Both the position numbers and the translations under genes were made by a program. The notes beneath the pieces were generated by a model, which made no database searches, was not told the DNA's origin, and saw only the letters and a list, made by a program, of their open reading frames with translations. Shown here piece by piece: positions 36,717-46,800 of a stretch of DNA of 64,000 bases. Source of the stretch: Dechloromonas sp. UBA6271. GTDB lineage: Bacteria; Pseudomonadota; Gammaproteobacteria; Burkholderiales; Rhodocyclaceae. The stretch is taken from positions 1-64,000 of the forward strand of contig DJUX01000030.1 in assembly GCA_002440665.1 (NCBI GenBank), in the 5' to 3' direction. The stretch's first letter is position 1, and every line of letters begins with the position of its first letter.

Positions 36717-38270
36717 ATGCTCGACACAAACATCAAGACCCAACTCAAGGCCTACCTCGAAAAGCTGCAAACGCCGATCGAACTCGTTGCTTCGTTCGAC
36801 GACAGCGCTGCGGCGCAGGAAATGCGCGGCCTGCTGGTGGACATCGCCGAACTGTCGCCGAAGGTCAGCCTGCGCGAGAATGGCGACGCCGCGCTGCGTC
36901 CCTCCTTCGCCATCGGCCGTCCGGGCGAGGCGGCACGCATCAGCTTTGCCGGGCTGCCGATGGGCCACGAATTCACCTCGCTGGTGCTCGCCCTGCTGCA
37001 GACCGGCGGCCACCCGCCCAAGGTCGACGCCGAAGTGATCGAGCAGATCAAGGCCCTGCCAGGTACATTCGAGTTCCAGACCTTCATTTCGCTGTCCTGT
37101 CATAACTGCCCGGACGTCGTGCAGGCGCTCAACCTGATGGCCGTGCTCAACCCCGGCGTCAGCCACACCATGATCGACGGTGCGCTGTTCCAGGATGAAG
37201 TCGAGCGGCTCAAGATCATGGCCGTGCCGACCGTCTACCTGAACGGTGAGGAATTCGGCGCCGGCCGGATGAGCATCGAAGAAATCGTCGCCAAGCTGGA
37301 TACCGGCGCCGCCGCCCGCGATGCGGCGAAGCTGGGCGCCAAGGAAGCCTACGACGTGCTCGTCGTCGGCGGGGGACCGGCCGGCGCTTCCGCCGCCATC
37401 TACGCGGCGCGCAAAGGCATCCGCACCGGCCTGCTGGCCGAGCGTTTCGGCGGCCAGGTGATGGATACGCTGGCCATCGAAAACTTCATCTCGGTCAAGG
37501 AAACCGACGGCCCCAAGCTGGTCATGGGGCTGGAGGAGCACGTCAAGGATTACGACGTCGACATCATGAACCTGCAGCGCGCCACGCAACTGAAGGCCGG
37601 CGACCTGATCGAGGTGACGCTGGAAAACGGCGCCGTGCTCAGGAGCAAGTCAGTCATCCTCGCCACCGGCGCCCGCTGGCGCGAGATGAACGTGCCAGGC
37701 GAGAAGGAATACCGCGGCAAGGGCGTTGCCTACTGCCCGCACTGCGACGGCCCGCTGTTCAAGGGCAAGCGTGTCGCGGTCATCGGCGGCGGCAACTCGG
37801 GCGTCGAGGCGGCGATCGACCTCGCCGGCATCGTCGGCCACGTGACGCTGCTCGAATTCGACAGCAAGCTGCGCGCCGACGCCGTGCTGCAGCGCAAGCT
37901 GGCCAGCCTGCCCAACGTCGAGGTGCATACGATGGCGCTGACTACCGAAGCCACCGGCGACGGCAGCAAGATCAACGGCCTGCTCTACAAGGACCGCAAC
38001 ACCGACGAGATCAAGCGTATCGAACTCGAAGGCATCTTCGTGCAGATCGGCCTGCTGCCCAACACCGATTGGCTGAAGGGTACGGTCAACCTGTCGAAAT
38101 TCGGCGAAATCGAGATCGACGCCAAGGGCCAGACCTCGCTGCCCGGTGTCTTCGCGGCCGGCGACTGCACGACGGTGCCCTACAAGCAGATCGTCATCGC
38201 CATGGGCGCCGGCGCCACCGCCTCGCTCAGCGCCTTTGACCACCTGATTCGTACTTCGGCGCCGGCCTGA
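36717..38270 (+). CDS. ahpF: Alkyl hydroperoxide reductase flavoprotein subunit
   Basis: 517 residues from the ATG at 36717 (AGGGAG upstream). N-terminal tandem thioredoxin-fold domain with CHNC in SLSCHNCPDVVQ (about residue 129), then a thioredoxin-reductase-like module: FAD motif VLVVGGGPAGASAAIYAAR, redox pair in YCPHCDGPLF (about 342), NADH motif VAVIGGGNSGVEAAIDL, and FAAGDCTTVPYKQ. It carries electrons from NADH to AhpC. Confidence 0.97.
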   Translation: MLDTNIKTQLKAYLEKLQTPIELVASFDDSAAAQEMRGLLVDIAELSPKVSLRENGDAALRPSFAIGRPGEAARISFAGLPMGHEFTSLVLALLQTGGHPPKVDAEVIEQIKALPGTFEFQTFISLSCHNCPDVVQALNLMAVLNPGVSHTMIDGALFQDEVERLKIMAVPTVYLNGEEFGAGRMSIEEIVAKLDTGAAARDAAKLGAKEAYDVLVVGGGPAGASAAIYAARKGIRTGLLAERFGGQVMDTLAIENFISVKETDGPKLVMGLEEHVKDYDVDIMNLQRATQLKAGDLIEVTLENGAVLRSKSVILATGARWREMNVPGEKEYRGKGVAYCPHCDGPLFKGKRVAVIGGGNSGVEAAIDLAGIVGHVTLLEFDSKLRADAVLQRKLASLPNVEVHTMALTTEATGDGSKINGLLYKDRNTDEIKRIELEGIFVQIGLLPNTDWLKGTVNLSKFGEIEIDAKGQTSLPGVFAAGDCTTVPYKQIVIAMGAGATASLSAFDHLIRTSAPA

Positions 38271-38286
38271 CGGGTCGCCGCTGCGC

Positions 38287-38328
38287 AAGCCGGCCGCTGG
38301 CGCCCAGGCGCCGCGGCCGGCTTTTTTT
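38287..38328. terminator. Strong terminator between ahpF and the catalase-like gene
   Basis: A long GC stem (AAGCCGGCCGC against GCGGCCGGCTT with a further inner GGCGCC pair) ends in seven T. It serves ahpF, and possibly the convergent gene whose stop is four bases away. Confidence 0.9.
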
Positions 38329-38331
38329 CGC

Positions 38332-39333
38332 CTACTGTCCGCCGAGGCGCTTGGCGAACGACACCGCGTAGGCCTGCGAGCGGAATTGCAGCACCGGGTC
38401 GTTGGTCGCGGCGATGCCGTCGGCCATGACCAGCGGATCGAAGTTGACCGCCTCGCACTCGGCGCCCTTCTGCGGCATGGCCTTGGCGATGGTCAGCGTG
38501 CCGACTTTCAGCTCCTTGCGCTCGGCCGGCCAGGCCAGCGTCGGGTTGTCCTGCGGGTCGCCCGGCTGGCCGATGGTCAGCAGCATGTCCCAGCGCACCG
38601 GGCCCTGCTCGGTGCGGCTGACCAATGTCTGTTCGAGGAAATTGGCGCCCGCCGTTTTCAGCTCGTCGTCGGACAGGCGTTTTTCGCCGTCCTGCGGCAC
38701 GAAGCGCCAGCGCACCAGCGTCTCCTTTTTCTTCTTGTTGGCGAACTTGAAGGTGTGGATGCCCCAGTAGGTGCTGCTGGCGTAGCTGGCGGGCGGGTTG
38801 TTGGCAGCGAGGTATTGCCCCTGAGCTGCGGCGTCCGGGTGGCTGGCCCTGAAGGCCTTCATCTTTTCCGGGTCCGGCTTCCCGGTCGCCGGATCGGGCT
38901 GCAGCGCCTGCATCAGGTCGAGGAAAGTTTGCGGGCTGGCGGCGCCGAAAATCGGCGTGTTGAGCATCGCCATCTGGTGCAGTTGACCGCCCGGCAGCTT
39001 GAATTGCAACGCCATGCCACGCACGCTCTTGGCGGTATCCGGCGCTTTCGGATTGCCACCGCCGAGCGAGAAGCGGGCAATCACCGGCACCTGCTTCCCG
39101 GAAAACAGGGCGGAACGGGAGTAGATCGCAGCCTCCTTGTTGCCGACGAATTCGCCGACCGCGCAGACGCCCTTGATGTGGTTGCGCCGCTCGCCCGGCG
39201 TGACGCCGAACGCGCCTTCGATGGCGGCGACTACCGTGCTGGCCTCGGGGGTATTTTCCGCAGCCATGGCCAGCGGGGCGCCGATGGCAAGCAAACCGGC
39301 GAACGCGTATTGCGGCAAATTCTTCATGTGCAT
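38332..39333 (-). CDS. Secreted catalase-like haem peroxidase (SrpA type)
   Basis: 333 residues from an ATG at 39331-39333 preceded by AGAAGGAA. A signal peptide ends near AMA (about residue 24), so the enzyme is periplasmic. Catalase-fold traits: distal region RRNHIKGVCAVGEF with the His, NTPIF in the NADPH-free core, and a C-terminal RSQAYAVSFAKR with the proximal Tyr. It is much shorter than true catalases (about 480) and belongs to the small catalase-related peroxidases. It is last in an operon with an ECF sigma/anti-sigma pair, 28 bases after the anti-sigma gene. Confidence 0.9.
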   Translation of the reverse strand: MHMKNLPQYAFAGLLAIGAPLAMAAENTPEASTVVAAIEGAFGVTPGERRNHIKGVCAVGEFVGNKEAAIYSRSALFSGKQVPVIARFSLGGGNPKAPDTAKSVRGMALQFKLPGGQLHQMAMLNTPIFGAASPQTFLDLMQALQPDPATGKPDPEKMKAFRASHPDAAAQGQYLAANNPPASYASSTYWGIHTFKFANKKKKETLVRWRFVPQDGEKRLSDDELKTAGANFLEQTLVSRTEQGPVRWDMLLTIGQPGDPQDNPTLAWPAERKELKVGTLTIAKAMPQKGAECEAVNFDPLVMADGIAATNDPVLQFRSQAYAVSFAKRLGGQ

Positions 39334-39361
39334 TTGTCTTCCTTCTCTCTGGGTTGGGCGA

Positions 39362-40168
39362 TTATTTGTGTTCGAGTTGGTCGTAAACGGCGGTCGCCAC
39401 GCGCGCCAGTTCGCTCTTGTCGATGCCGGCCGACAGCGCATAGCCGAATTTGCCGTCGATCCAGTAAAAAACATTGACCGGGCCTTCCTTGGCGAAGCGG
39501 AAGCCGGTATCGCGGTTGGCCGCGTTCTCGGTCGTCACGTACAGCGTCAGGCGCTGACCGCTGGCGTCGTGGTACATGAACTGCGCCACCGGGCCGCTGT
39601 TCCCGGGCAGCAGGCGGCCGCCGATCAGTTCGTAGCCGATCGCCGCCAGCTTGGGCGGACGCACCGGCGTGCCGAGACGCTTCGAGAGCCAGGCGACGAG
39701 TTGGTCCTCCTGGTCGGCGCTGACTTCGACCGGACGCCGCACATCGGGACTGAAGACCACATGCGCCACCGCCGCCTGCCGGGGCAGCGGCATCAGCTGC
39801 GCCTGTTTGTCCGAGGCCTGGTACTGCGCATGACCCAGCCAGCCGGCGACACCACTGACCAGCGCGACGAGCAAACCGGCGGCAATGCGATGCAGCGACC
39901 AGTGCGCCAAAAACGGCCGTTTTTGCGGGTCGACCGCAACAGGCGACGGCGGCGATGCCAGCGCCTGCAGCCGTTCCGGCAGCGGCTCGTCGAGCACCGG
40001 CCTGAACAAGGCCTTGAGCGCCTGCTTCTGGGTCTGATAGGCGCGCACCCGCTCGTATTCTTCCGGGTGGGCGGCCAGATATTCGTCGACCTCGCCGCAC
40101 CGCGCTTCGGGCAGCTCGGCATCGACATAAGCTTGCAGGTCGGCTTCGGTGATCGGGAGTTTGCTCAT
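39362..40168 (-). CDS. Anti-sigma factor, membrane bound
   Basis: 268 residues. An N-terminal zinc-finger-like anti-sigma segment (ITEADLQAYVDAELPEARCGEVDEYLAAHPEEYERVRAY) lacks the full HxxxCxxC set, so zinc binding is doubtful. One membrane helix at about 93-112 and a periplasmic C-terminal domain of about 150 residues follow. The ATG overlaps the sigma gene stop (ATGA), the standard arrangement for a cognate pair. Confidence 0.85.
   Translation of the reverse strand: MSKLPITEADLQAYVDAELPEARCGEVDEYLAAHPEEYERVRAYQTQKQALKALFRPVLDEPLPERLQALASPPSPVAVDPQKRPFLAHWSLHRIAAGLLVALVSGVAGWLGHAQYQASDKQAQLMPLPRQAAVAHVVFSPDVRRPVEVSADQEDQLVAWLSKRLGTPVRPPKLAAIGYELIGGRLLPGNSGPVAQFMYHDASGQRLTLYVTTENAANRDTGFRFAKEGPVNVFYWIDGKFGYALSAGIDKSELARVATAVYDQLEHK
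39929..39940 (+). repeat. Motif copy inside the anti-sigma gene
   Basis: GTCGACCGCAAC, also with the AG extension. The only coding copy in this window that keeps the full 14-base form seen in non-coding copies. Confidence 0.8.
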
Positions 40169-40665
40169 CGCACGACCCTTAAATTGGCGCCGGGCGGGCG
40201 GCCGTCCATGAGCAGGCGCAATCTTTCGCGTCCACGCGCCAGGCGGGACATGACAGTGCCGACGGGAATGCCCAGCGTGCTGGCGATCTCGGCATAACCA
40301 AGATCCTCCAGCGCCACCAGCAGCAGCACTTCGCGCTGTTCATCCGGCAGCTGGCGCAGGGCGGATTCGAGATCCCGCACTTCCAGCCGGTCCGTCTGGG
40401 TAGCCCGTGTCGGCACCTCGAAATCATCCTCGTCAAGCGAATGGGTTGACATGGCCGGCCGGCGCAACTGGTCGACCCGCAGGTTGTGCATGATGCTGAA
40501 CAGCCAGGCACCCAGATCGCTGCCGGCCCGCCACAGGGCACAGCGTGCCCAGGCCCGTTCGAGCGTGTCCTGCACGAGATCGTCAGCCGCCGCGCGATCG
40601 CCGAGCATCGCCCGCGCATAACGGCGCAGGCGGGGAATCTCGGCCAGGATCGCGGCGCTGTCCAC
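40165..40665 (-). CDS. ECF RNA polymerase sigma factor
   Basis: 166 residues from a GTG at 40663-40665, placed just after the upstream lipoprotein stop; longer frames overlap that gene in the wrong way. Region 2 is LRRYARAMLGDRAAADDLVQDTLERAWARCALW with AWLFSIMHNLRVDQLRR, and region 4 is LRQLPDEQREVLLLVALEDLGYAEIASTLGIPVGTVMSRLARGRERL. It probably directs its own operon from a GGAATAA-type promoter. Start choice is uncertain because no strong ribosome site is visible. Confidence 0.9.
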   Translation of the reverse strand: MDSAAILAEIPRLRRYARAMLGDRAAADDLVQDTLERAWARCALWRAGSDLGAWLFSIMHNLRVDQLRRPAMSTHSLDEDDFEVPTRATQTDRLEVRDLESALRQLPDEQREVLLLVALEDLGYAEIASTLGIPVGTVMSRLARGRERLRLLMDGRPPGANLRVVR

Positions 40666-40673
40666 GTGGCGAA

Positions 40674-41063
40674 TTAGGGCTTGGCAACGTGCCAGGCGTT
40701 GTTGAGGAAACCGTCGCCCGTCGTGTCGCCCGGCTTCTGGTCCTTGGCCCAGTAATACAGCGGCTTGCCCTTGAAGGCCCATTGCTTCTTGCCATCGTCG
40801 CGGGTGACGATGCTGTAGTCGCCGCTCGCCATCTGCCCTTCGGTGGCATAGAACGGTGGCCAGTTGGTGGCGCATGGGCCGTTGCACACGCTCTTGCCGC
40901 TGCCGGCGGCATCCTTGTCGAAGGTGTAGAGGGTCATGCCGTTACTGCCGGTCAGCATGCCAGCGGAAACCATCGCCGGCGTCGAGGCACGGGTTTCATA
41001 GGAAGAACAGGCCGCCAGGGTAGCGGACACGAGCAGGGCGAGCACGAGGTTTTGCGTTTTCAT
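40674..41063 (-). CDS. Lipoprotein with secreted repeat (COG4315 type)
   Basis: 129 residues. A lipobox LAAC (Cys at about residue 19) follows the signal peptide. The body holds two repeats built around GMTLYTFDKD...CNGPCATNWPPF and GKPLYYWAKDQKPGDTTGDG, the pattern of COG4315 predicted lipoproteins. Molecular role is unknown. It heads the four-gene operon with the ECF pair and the peroxidase, a combination also known in other oxidative-stress sigma clusters (inference). Confidence 0.85.
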   Translation of the reverse strand: MKTQNLVLALLVSATLAACSSYETRASTPAMVSAGMLTGSNGMTLYTFDKDAAGSGKSVCNGPCATNWPPFYATEGQMASGDYSIVTRDDGKKQWAFKGKPLYYWAKDQKPGDTTGDGFLNNAWHVAKP

Positions 41064-41101
41064 GAGAATCTCCGTTGGTGTTATTGGGTGCTACACCGGG
41101 A

Positions 41102-41129
41102 TAAACGGAAGCCGACCTGCCTTTATTCC
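41102..41129 (-). promoter_or_regulatory. Candidate ECF-type promoter of the lipoprotein-sigma operon
   Basis: On the minus strand GGAATAA (41123-41129) and CGTTTA (41102-41107) are 15 bases apart. A second GGAATAAA lies 22 bases farther upstream. The spacing and GGAA-type -35 are ECF-like, so autoregulation is plausible. Confidence 0.5.
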
Positions 41130-41144
41130 ACCATCTGCAAAATT

Positions 41145-42293
41145 TTATTCCGGCGCCAGTCCCAGCCGCCACAACGAAGTCACCTCGGCCGCCCGCGCCG
41201 CATGCAGCGGGTCACTCGCATCGCTGGCCTTCGGGTGTTTCGGCCGAGTGTCGATGCGCCCGAGCACCTTTAGGCCCCCCGCCGCGATCCAGCCCAGCAG
41301 TTCGTCGCGCGAACGCAGGCCGAGATGTTCGGCCAAGTCGGAGATGATCAGCCAGCCCTCGCCGCCCGCCATCAGATGCGCCGCCAGCCCGCCGAGAAAG
41401 CCGCGCAACATCCGCGAATCCGGGTCATAGACCGCATACTCGACCGGCGAACTCGGCTGCGCCGGCACCCACGGCGGATTGCAGACCACCAGCGGCGCCC
41501 GACCAACCGGGAAGAGATCGGCCTCGACCACCTCGATAGCTGCGGTCAACCCCAGATTTCGGGCATTTTCCGTGGCACATTGCAATGCGCGCGGATCCTG
41601 ATCGGTGGCGACCACGCGCCGGATGCCGCGCCGCGCCAAGACGGCGGCCAGGATGCCGGAACCGGTGCCGATGTCGAACGCCAGTTCACAGCCCGCCGGT
41701 AGCGGCGCCTTGGCCACCAGATCGACATACTCGCCACGCACCGGCGAAAAGACACCGAAATGCGGGTAAATCCGCCCTTCCACCGCCGGCACCGGAATCC
41801 CCTTCTTGCGCCACTCATGCGCGCTGACCAACGCCAGCAGGCCGCGCAGGGAAATCACCGAATCCTCGCCCCCCGGCCCCAAGGCCTCCTGGCAAGCCGC
41901 CGCCACCTCCTGCCCGCGGCGCAATGGCACGCGGTAATCGGCCGTCAGCGGCACCAGCAAGCGGCCGAGAATGCCCGCCCGCCGGCCCTGCGCCTGGCGA
42001 TGCCGGCGGAACGCCGCGGCCGGCGTCACCGGCTTCTTCAGCGAGCCTTCACGCGGCCCGCGATCCGCCCGCCGCGCCAGCGCCTGCAACAGGTTGCGCG
42101 CATTCTGGTAATCGCCGCGCCAGAGAATCGCCGTTCCCTGCGCCGCCAACCGGTAGGCCGCATCGGCCTTCAGCGCGTCGTCGCCAACGACAACCGTTTC
42201 CGGCGCCGCCACCCCGGCCTCGGAACGCCAGCGGGCGGAATGCTCGACGCCGGCTTCCTGCCAGCGGATGATCGGGTAAGGTGAGGTGGTCAT
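41145..42293 (-). CDS. Class I SAM-dependent methyltransferase with NPPW motif
   Basis: 382 residues. The N-terminal third (1-130) is a poorly conserved helical domain; the C-terminal methyltransferase has AFDIGTGSGILAAVLARRG, VVATDQDPRAL and VVCNPPWVPAQ. NPPW resembles the NPPY of enzymes that modify amide or ring nitrogens (HemK/RlmG/RsmC types), so an rRNA or protein target is possible. Function cannot be assigned further. Stands alone, diverging from the porin-like gene. Confidence 0.8.
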   Translation of the reverse strand: MTTSPYPIIRWQEAGVEHSARWRSEAGVAAPETVVVGDDALKADAAYRLAAQGTAILWRGDYQNARNLLQALARRADRGPREGSLKKPVTPAAAFRRHRQAQGRRAGILGRLLVPLTADYRVPLRRGQEVAAACQEALGPGGEDSVISLRGLLALVSAHEWRKKGIPVPAVEGRIYPHFGVFSPVRGEYVDLVAKAPLPAGCELAFDIGTGSGILAAVLARRGIRRVVATDQDPRALQCATENARNLGLTAAIEVVEADLFPVGRAPLVVCNPPWVPAQPSSPVEYAVYDPDSRMLRGFLGGLAAHLMAGGEGWLIISDLAEHLGLRSRDELLGWIAAGGLKVLGRIDTRPKHPKASDASDPLHAARAAEVTSLWRLGLAPE

Positions 42294-42496
42294 ACGGCAT
42301 TATTGGGCAAGAGGATATATCAACAGCATCAGGACTAAAGCACGGTGCGTGTCCCAAGCCGGCCAATGGACGACTGTCTTCGACCGGGGAGGCTTGGGTG
42401 TGGTCAAGCACATCCACTTTACAGGATTGTCTGGCGGGCACCTCGCCAAACTCCCGATGGCAGCGGATAATTCATTCCCGCCCAAGCCGTCCTGAA

Positions 42497-43789
42497 ATGC
42501 ACGCACATATCCCTCTCGCCGCTTGCCTGGCAGTTACCTTGTTGTGGGGACCACCGGCCATCGCAGACGATTACGACGATGAAGACGATTCATCCGGCAA
42601 GCAGGCGGAAACCGTCGTCCAGGAGCGCCCTGAAGCTGCCGTCGGCCAAGCTGAAAACGGAGCCCCCGCGAAGATTGGCGTGGTCCACGACACCCTGAGT
42701 CGCGCGAAGAAACAACCGACGATTTTCGAGAAAGTCTCCAGCGAATACGCGGATTTCAAGACGCGCATGGTGGACGAGCATGGCCTCACCTGGTCATTCA
42801 GTCTCAGCTACCGTCAGCGCTGGGTGCGCCCCGACAACATTGGAACCGCCTCGCAGACATTGTTCTGGCCGACGTTGAACTGGGACATTTTCGATAGCGA
42901 GACCTACGGTTCCGGCTCATTCCAGTTTCTTTACTACGGTGAGCGCCGTAGTGGCAGTACGGTCAAGCTCAGTCGCGGTTCACGCACGCTGAGCGCCGAA
43001 TTGCCGGACTACCAGAACAAATTCTCGCAAATCACCTACACCCACACGCTACCGGGCGAAAAGCTCGCGCTGGCGATCGGCCAGTACTCGTTCTTCAATT
43101 TCGACAGCAGCGAATTCATGGCCGATCAGCAGCAGAATTTCGTCAACAATATTTTTTCCGCAAACGGTTCGGCGACTTACCCGACGACCGGCATCGGCGC
43201 TTACCTCCAGTTCAACGCCACAAAAACGCTCCAGTTTCTCGCTGGCGGGCAAAGCTTCAATGCTGACGACCCCACCAAACCGCCAAGCAACGGCCTAGGG
43301 AACAACCCCAACGCCTGGCTCGGCTATGTGCAGTGGACCCCGGGCTTCAAGGGGCTGGGCGACGCGCAATATTCACTCACCCTCTTCCATGTGCCGACCA
43401 CCAGCGAGCACCCACAATCGCGGGGCTGGTCGATCAACGCGGTGCAGCACCTGAATGACCAGTGGGCAATCTTCGGACGCCTCAATGCCAGCAGCGACGA
43501 CGGTGGCGGCAACAAGCGCAGCTATGGCGCCGGGCTGGCGGTGAACAATCCGCTCGGCCGCGACCAGGCAGACCAGATCGGCATTGCCTTTGGCAGCCTC
43601 GAACAGACGAAACCGCTGCCTCTACTGACCCTCAAGCATACCCAGAACACGCTGGAAGCCTACTGGAACTGGAGCCTCATCGACGGCCTGCTGCTGACAC
43701 CGGATGCGCAATACATCCGCAATCCCGCCTTTGCGCCCAATTCGGACAGCGCATGGATTTTGTCGATCCGGACGACGCTAGTCTTCTGA
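42497..43789 (+). CDS. Outer-membrane beta-barrel, carbohydrate-porin-like
   Basis: 430 residues from the ATG at 42497; earlier in-frame ATGs lack an export signal. A signal peptide ends near AIA (about residue 24) and is followed by an acidic stretch DDYDDEDD and a coiled linker. From residue 95 the chain shows alternating short beta segments such as WSFSLSYRQRW and SFQFLYYGERR, and it ends in TTLVF, a terminal Phe typical of barrels inserted by BAM. It resembles OprB-type porins, but the assignment is by pattern only. It ends 48 bases before the NRPS gene and may share its transcript. Confidence 0.7.
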   Translation: MHAHIPLAACLAVTLLWGPPAIADDYDDEDDSSGKQAETVVQERPEAAVGQAENGAPAKIGVVHDTLSRAKKQPTIFEKVSSEYADFKTRMVDEHGLTWSFSLSYRQRWVRPDNIGTASQTLFWPTLNWDIFDSETYGSGSFQFLYYGERRSGSTVKLSRGSRTLSAELPDYQNKFSQITYTHTLPGEKLALAIGQYSFFNFDSSEFMADQQQNFVNNIFSANGSATYPTTGIGAYLQFNATKTLQFLAGGQSFNADDPTKPPSNGLGNNPNAWLGYVQWTPGFKGLGDAQYSLTLFHVPTTSEHPQSRGWSINAVQHLNDQWAIFGRLNASSDDGGGNKRSYGAGLAVNNPLGRDQADQIGIAFGSLEQTKPLPLLTLKHTQNTLEAYWNWSLIDGLLLTPDAQYIRNPAFAPNSDSAWILSIRTTLVF

Positions 43790-43837
43790 AGATCTAGCGG
43801 CTTGTCAGTTTTCTGGCAGCCTTGAATTGCATACTGA

Positions 43838-46800
43838 TTGGTTTGCTCTCTCCCAGTAACAGACGCCTTGCCTTCAATCGACAACCTGAGCATCCTGAAC
43901 GGACCGAAACAGCCCGAGCTGATCAGGGCCGAGGTGCTGGCGGATATTTTCGAGGCAACGGCCCGCCGCCTGCCGGCGCAAACCGCACTGGTTTGTGGCG
44001 ACCGGAGTCTGTCCTACGGCGAACTCGATGAACTCGCCGACCGCGTTGCCGCACGCCTGATCGGCGCCGGTGTCCGGCCCGGGCAGATCGTCGGCCTCTG
44101 GCTGCCACGCGGCATCGACCTACTCGTCATGCAACTGGGCATCGCCAAGGCTGGCGCCGCCTGGCTGCCTTTTGATGCCGAAACGCCGGTCGACCGCATC
44201 AAGGTCTGCCTCGACGATGCCCAGGCCGCCGGACTGCTCAGTTGCGCCACCAGCGTCGCCAGCGTAGACCTCCTGACCGATCTCGCCGGCCCGGTGTGGA
44301 CCGCCGAAGCGCTGGCCTCCCTGCTGAACGCCCCCGGTCCGCGCCGCCAGGGCGTGCTGCCCGAACACCCGGCCTACGTCATCTACACCTCCGGCTCGAC
44401 CGGCAAGCCCAAAGGCATCCAGGTCAACCAGGGCGCCATCTGCCACTTCCTGCGCAGCGAGAACGCCGTCCTCGGCATCCATGAGGGTGACCGAGTCTAC
44501 CAGGGCTTCTCGGTCGCCTTCGACATGTCCTTCGAGGAAATCTGGATCAGCTACCTGGCCGGCGCCACGCTGTGGATCGCCCCGCGCGAAGTCAGCGCCG
44601 ACCCCGACGCCCTGCCGCGCGCCTTGATCGAACAGCAGATCAGCGTCCTGCACGCGGTGCCGACCCTGCTCGCCCTGTTTGCCCGCGACATTCCGAACCT
44701 GCGCCTGATCAACCTCGGCGGCGAAGCCTGCCCCGAATCACTGGTCGCCCGTTGGGCCAGACCCGGCCGCCAAATCTTCAATACCTACGGCCCGACCGAA
44801 GCCACCGTCTCGGCCAGCCTGGCCGAACTGCACGCCGGCCAGCCGGTGACCATCGGCCGACCGCTGCCCAATTACGGCCTGCTGGTCATCGACACCGCCG
44901 TCGACCATGGCCTGCGCCTGCTGCCGCGCGGGGAAACCGGCGAGCTATGCATCAGCGGCCCCGGCGTCGCTGCCGGCTACCTCGGCCGCCCCGACCTGAC
45001 CGCCGAGAAATTCCTCGCCAACCCCTGGGCCACCAGTCCCCAGGATGCTCGCCTCTACCGCACCGGGGATCTTGCCAGGATCGACGCCGTCGGCTGCGTG
45101 CAGTGCCTGGGCCGCACCGACGATCAGGTCAAGATTCGCGGCTTCCGTGTCGAACTCGGTGAAATCGAGGCTGCCCTCTGCCGACAGCCGAGCGTCGGCA
45201 CGGCCGCCGTGCTGCTGCGCCAGGATGAAGGCATCGAGCGCTTGGTCGCCTATCTGGTCGCCGACGGTAAATTGCTGCCGACGCCGGGGGCACTGCGTGG
45301 CGCGCTGGCCGAAGCGCTGCCGCCCTACATGGTGCCGGTGCATATCGAAACCTTGCCGGAGATGCCGCGCCTGACCTCGGGCAAGATCGACCGCAAGACG
45401 CTGCGCGCCCGCCCCCTCGAATTTGCCGCCGGGCTCTCCGCCGACTCCGACGAACCGGACACGCCGGCCGAGGAAGCACTCTTCGTCGAACTGGGCAAAC
45501 TCTTCCCCGGCCAGCCGATTCATCGCGCCGCCGATTTTTTCTCCGACCTCGGCGGCCATTCCCTGTTTGCCGCCCGGCTGGCTTCAGCCCTGCGCAGGCA
45601 CCCGCATTTCGCCAGTTTCACGGTGCGCGACATCTACCAGCATCGAACCATCGGCCGGATCGCCGAAGCACTGGCCGAAACGGCAGCCCTGACCCAGGCA
45701 ACCGAACCGCCATGGACGCCGCCCTCCGCCCGCAAGCGCTGGCTGTGTGGCGCGGCCCAGGCGCTGACCATCCCCGGTCTGGTCGTGCTGCGCATGGCGC
45801 AATGGCTGGCGCCATTCTTCAGCTACCATTTCTTCACCGGCGATCCCGACGATTCGATCGCGCTGGCCATCACCGTATCGGTCGCCGTCTTCCTGCTCGC
45901 CACCGCTGTCGAATTCGCCATTGCCGCCGCCGGCAAGTGGCTCATTCTGGGCAGGTTGAAACCCGGCCGCTACCCGCTGTGGGGACTGACCTATTTCAGG
46001 TGGTGGATTGCCGACCGGCTGATCGAAGGCGCCCCAGTCTATATGCTGAGCGGCTCGCCGCTGCTTGTCTGGTGGCTGCGCGCCCTGGGCGCCCGCATCG
46101 GCAAGGACACGATCATCGGCTCGGTCACCATCCGCGCTCACGACCTGATCAGCATTGGCGACAGGGTCAGCATTGGCAATGCAGCCAACCTGGAAAATGT
46201 GCGTGCCGAGCGCGGCGAATTCATCGTCGGGCGCATCACGTTGGCAAACGATGCCTACATCGGCTCCTACTCGGTGCTCGAAGGCAATACCAGCATCGGC
46301 GAACATGGCCATCTCGACGGCCAATCGGCGCTCGGCGACGGCATGGCCGTGCCCGCCGGACGCACGTGGAGCGGTTCGCCGCCCCGGGACGCCGGTGCCT
46401 TCGATCATTCTTCGCTACCGCCGCGACCGGAAGTTTCCGAAACCCGACTGGCCCGCGAGGGGCTGTTTTTTGTGCTTGGCGCAATTGCCACGGCGGTCAT
46501 CTTCTTCATCCCCGTCTTTCCCACCTTCATCCTGATCGACTGGCTGGACGACAGCTATCCGTGGATGCAGAGCAGCAACATTCCCTTCCAGCTCATCAAG
46601 TATTTCTTCCTCGCCTTTCCGGCAACCGCCGTACTCATCCTGTGCACGGTGTTGATTTCGGCGGCGCTGCGCTGGAGTCTGCTGCCGCGCATGCAGGAGG
46701 GGAGCTGGCCGGTGCATAGCAACGCCTATTGCAGTCGCTGGCTGGTCAACCAGATTCAGGAGGCCAGCCTCAACATCCTGCACGGGATTTATGCGACGGT

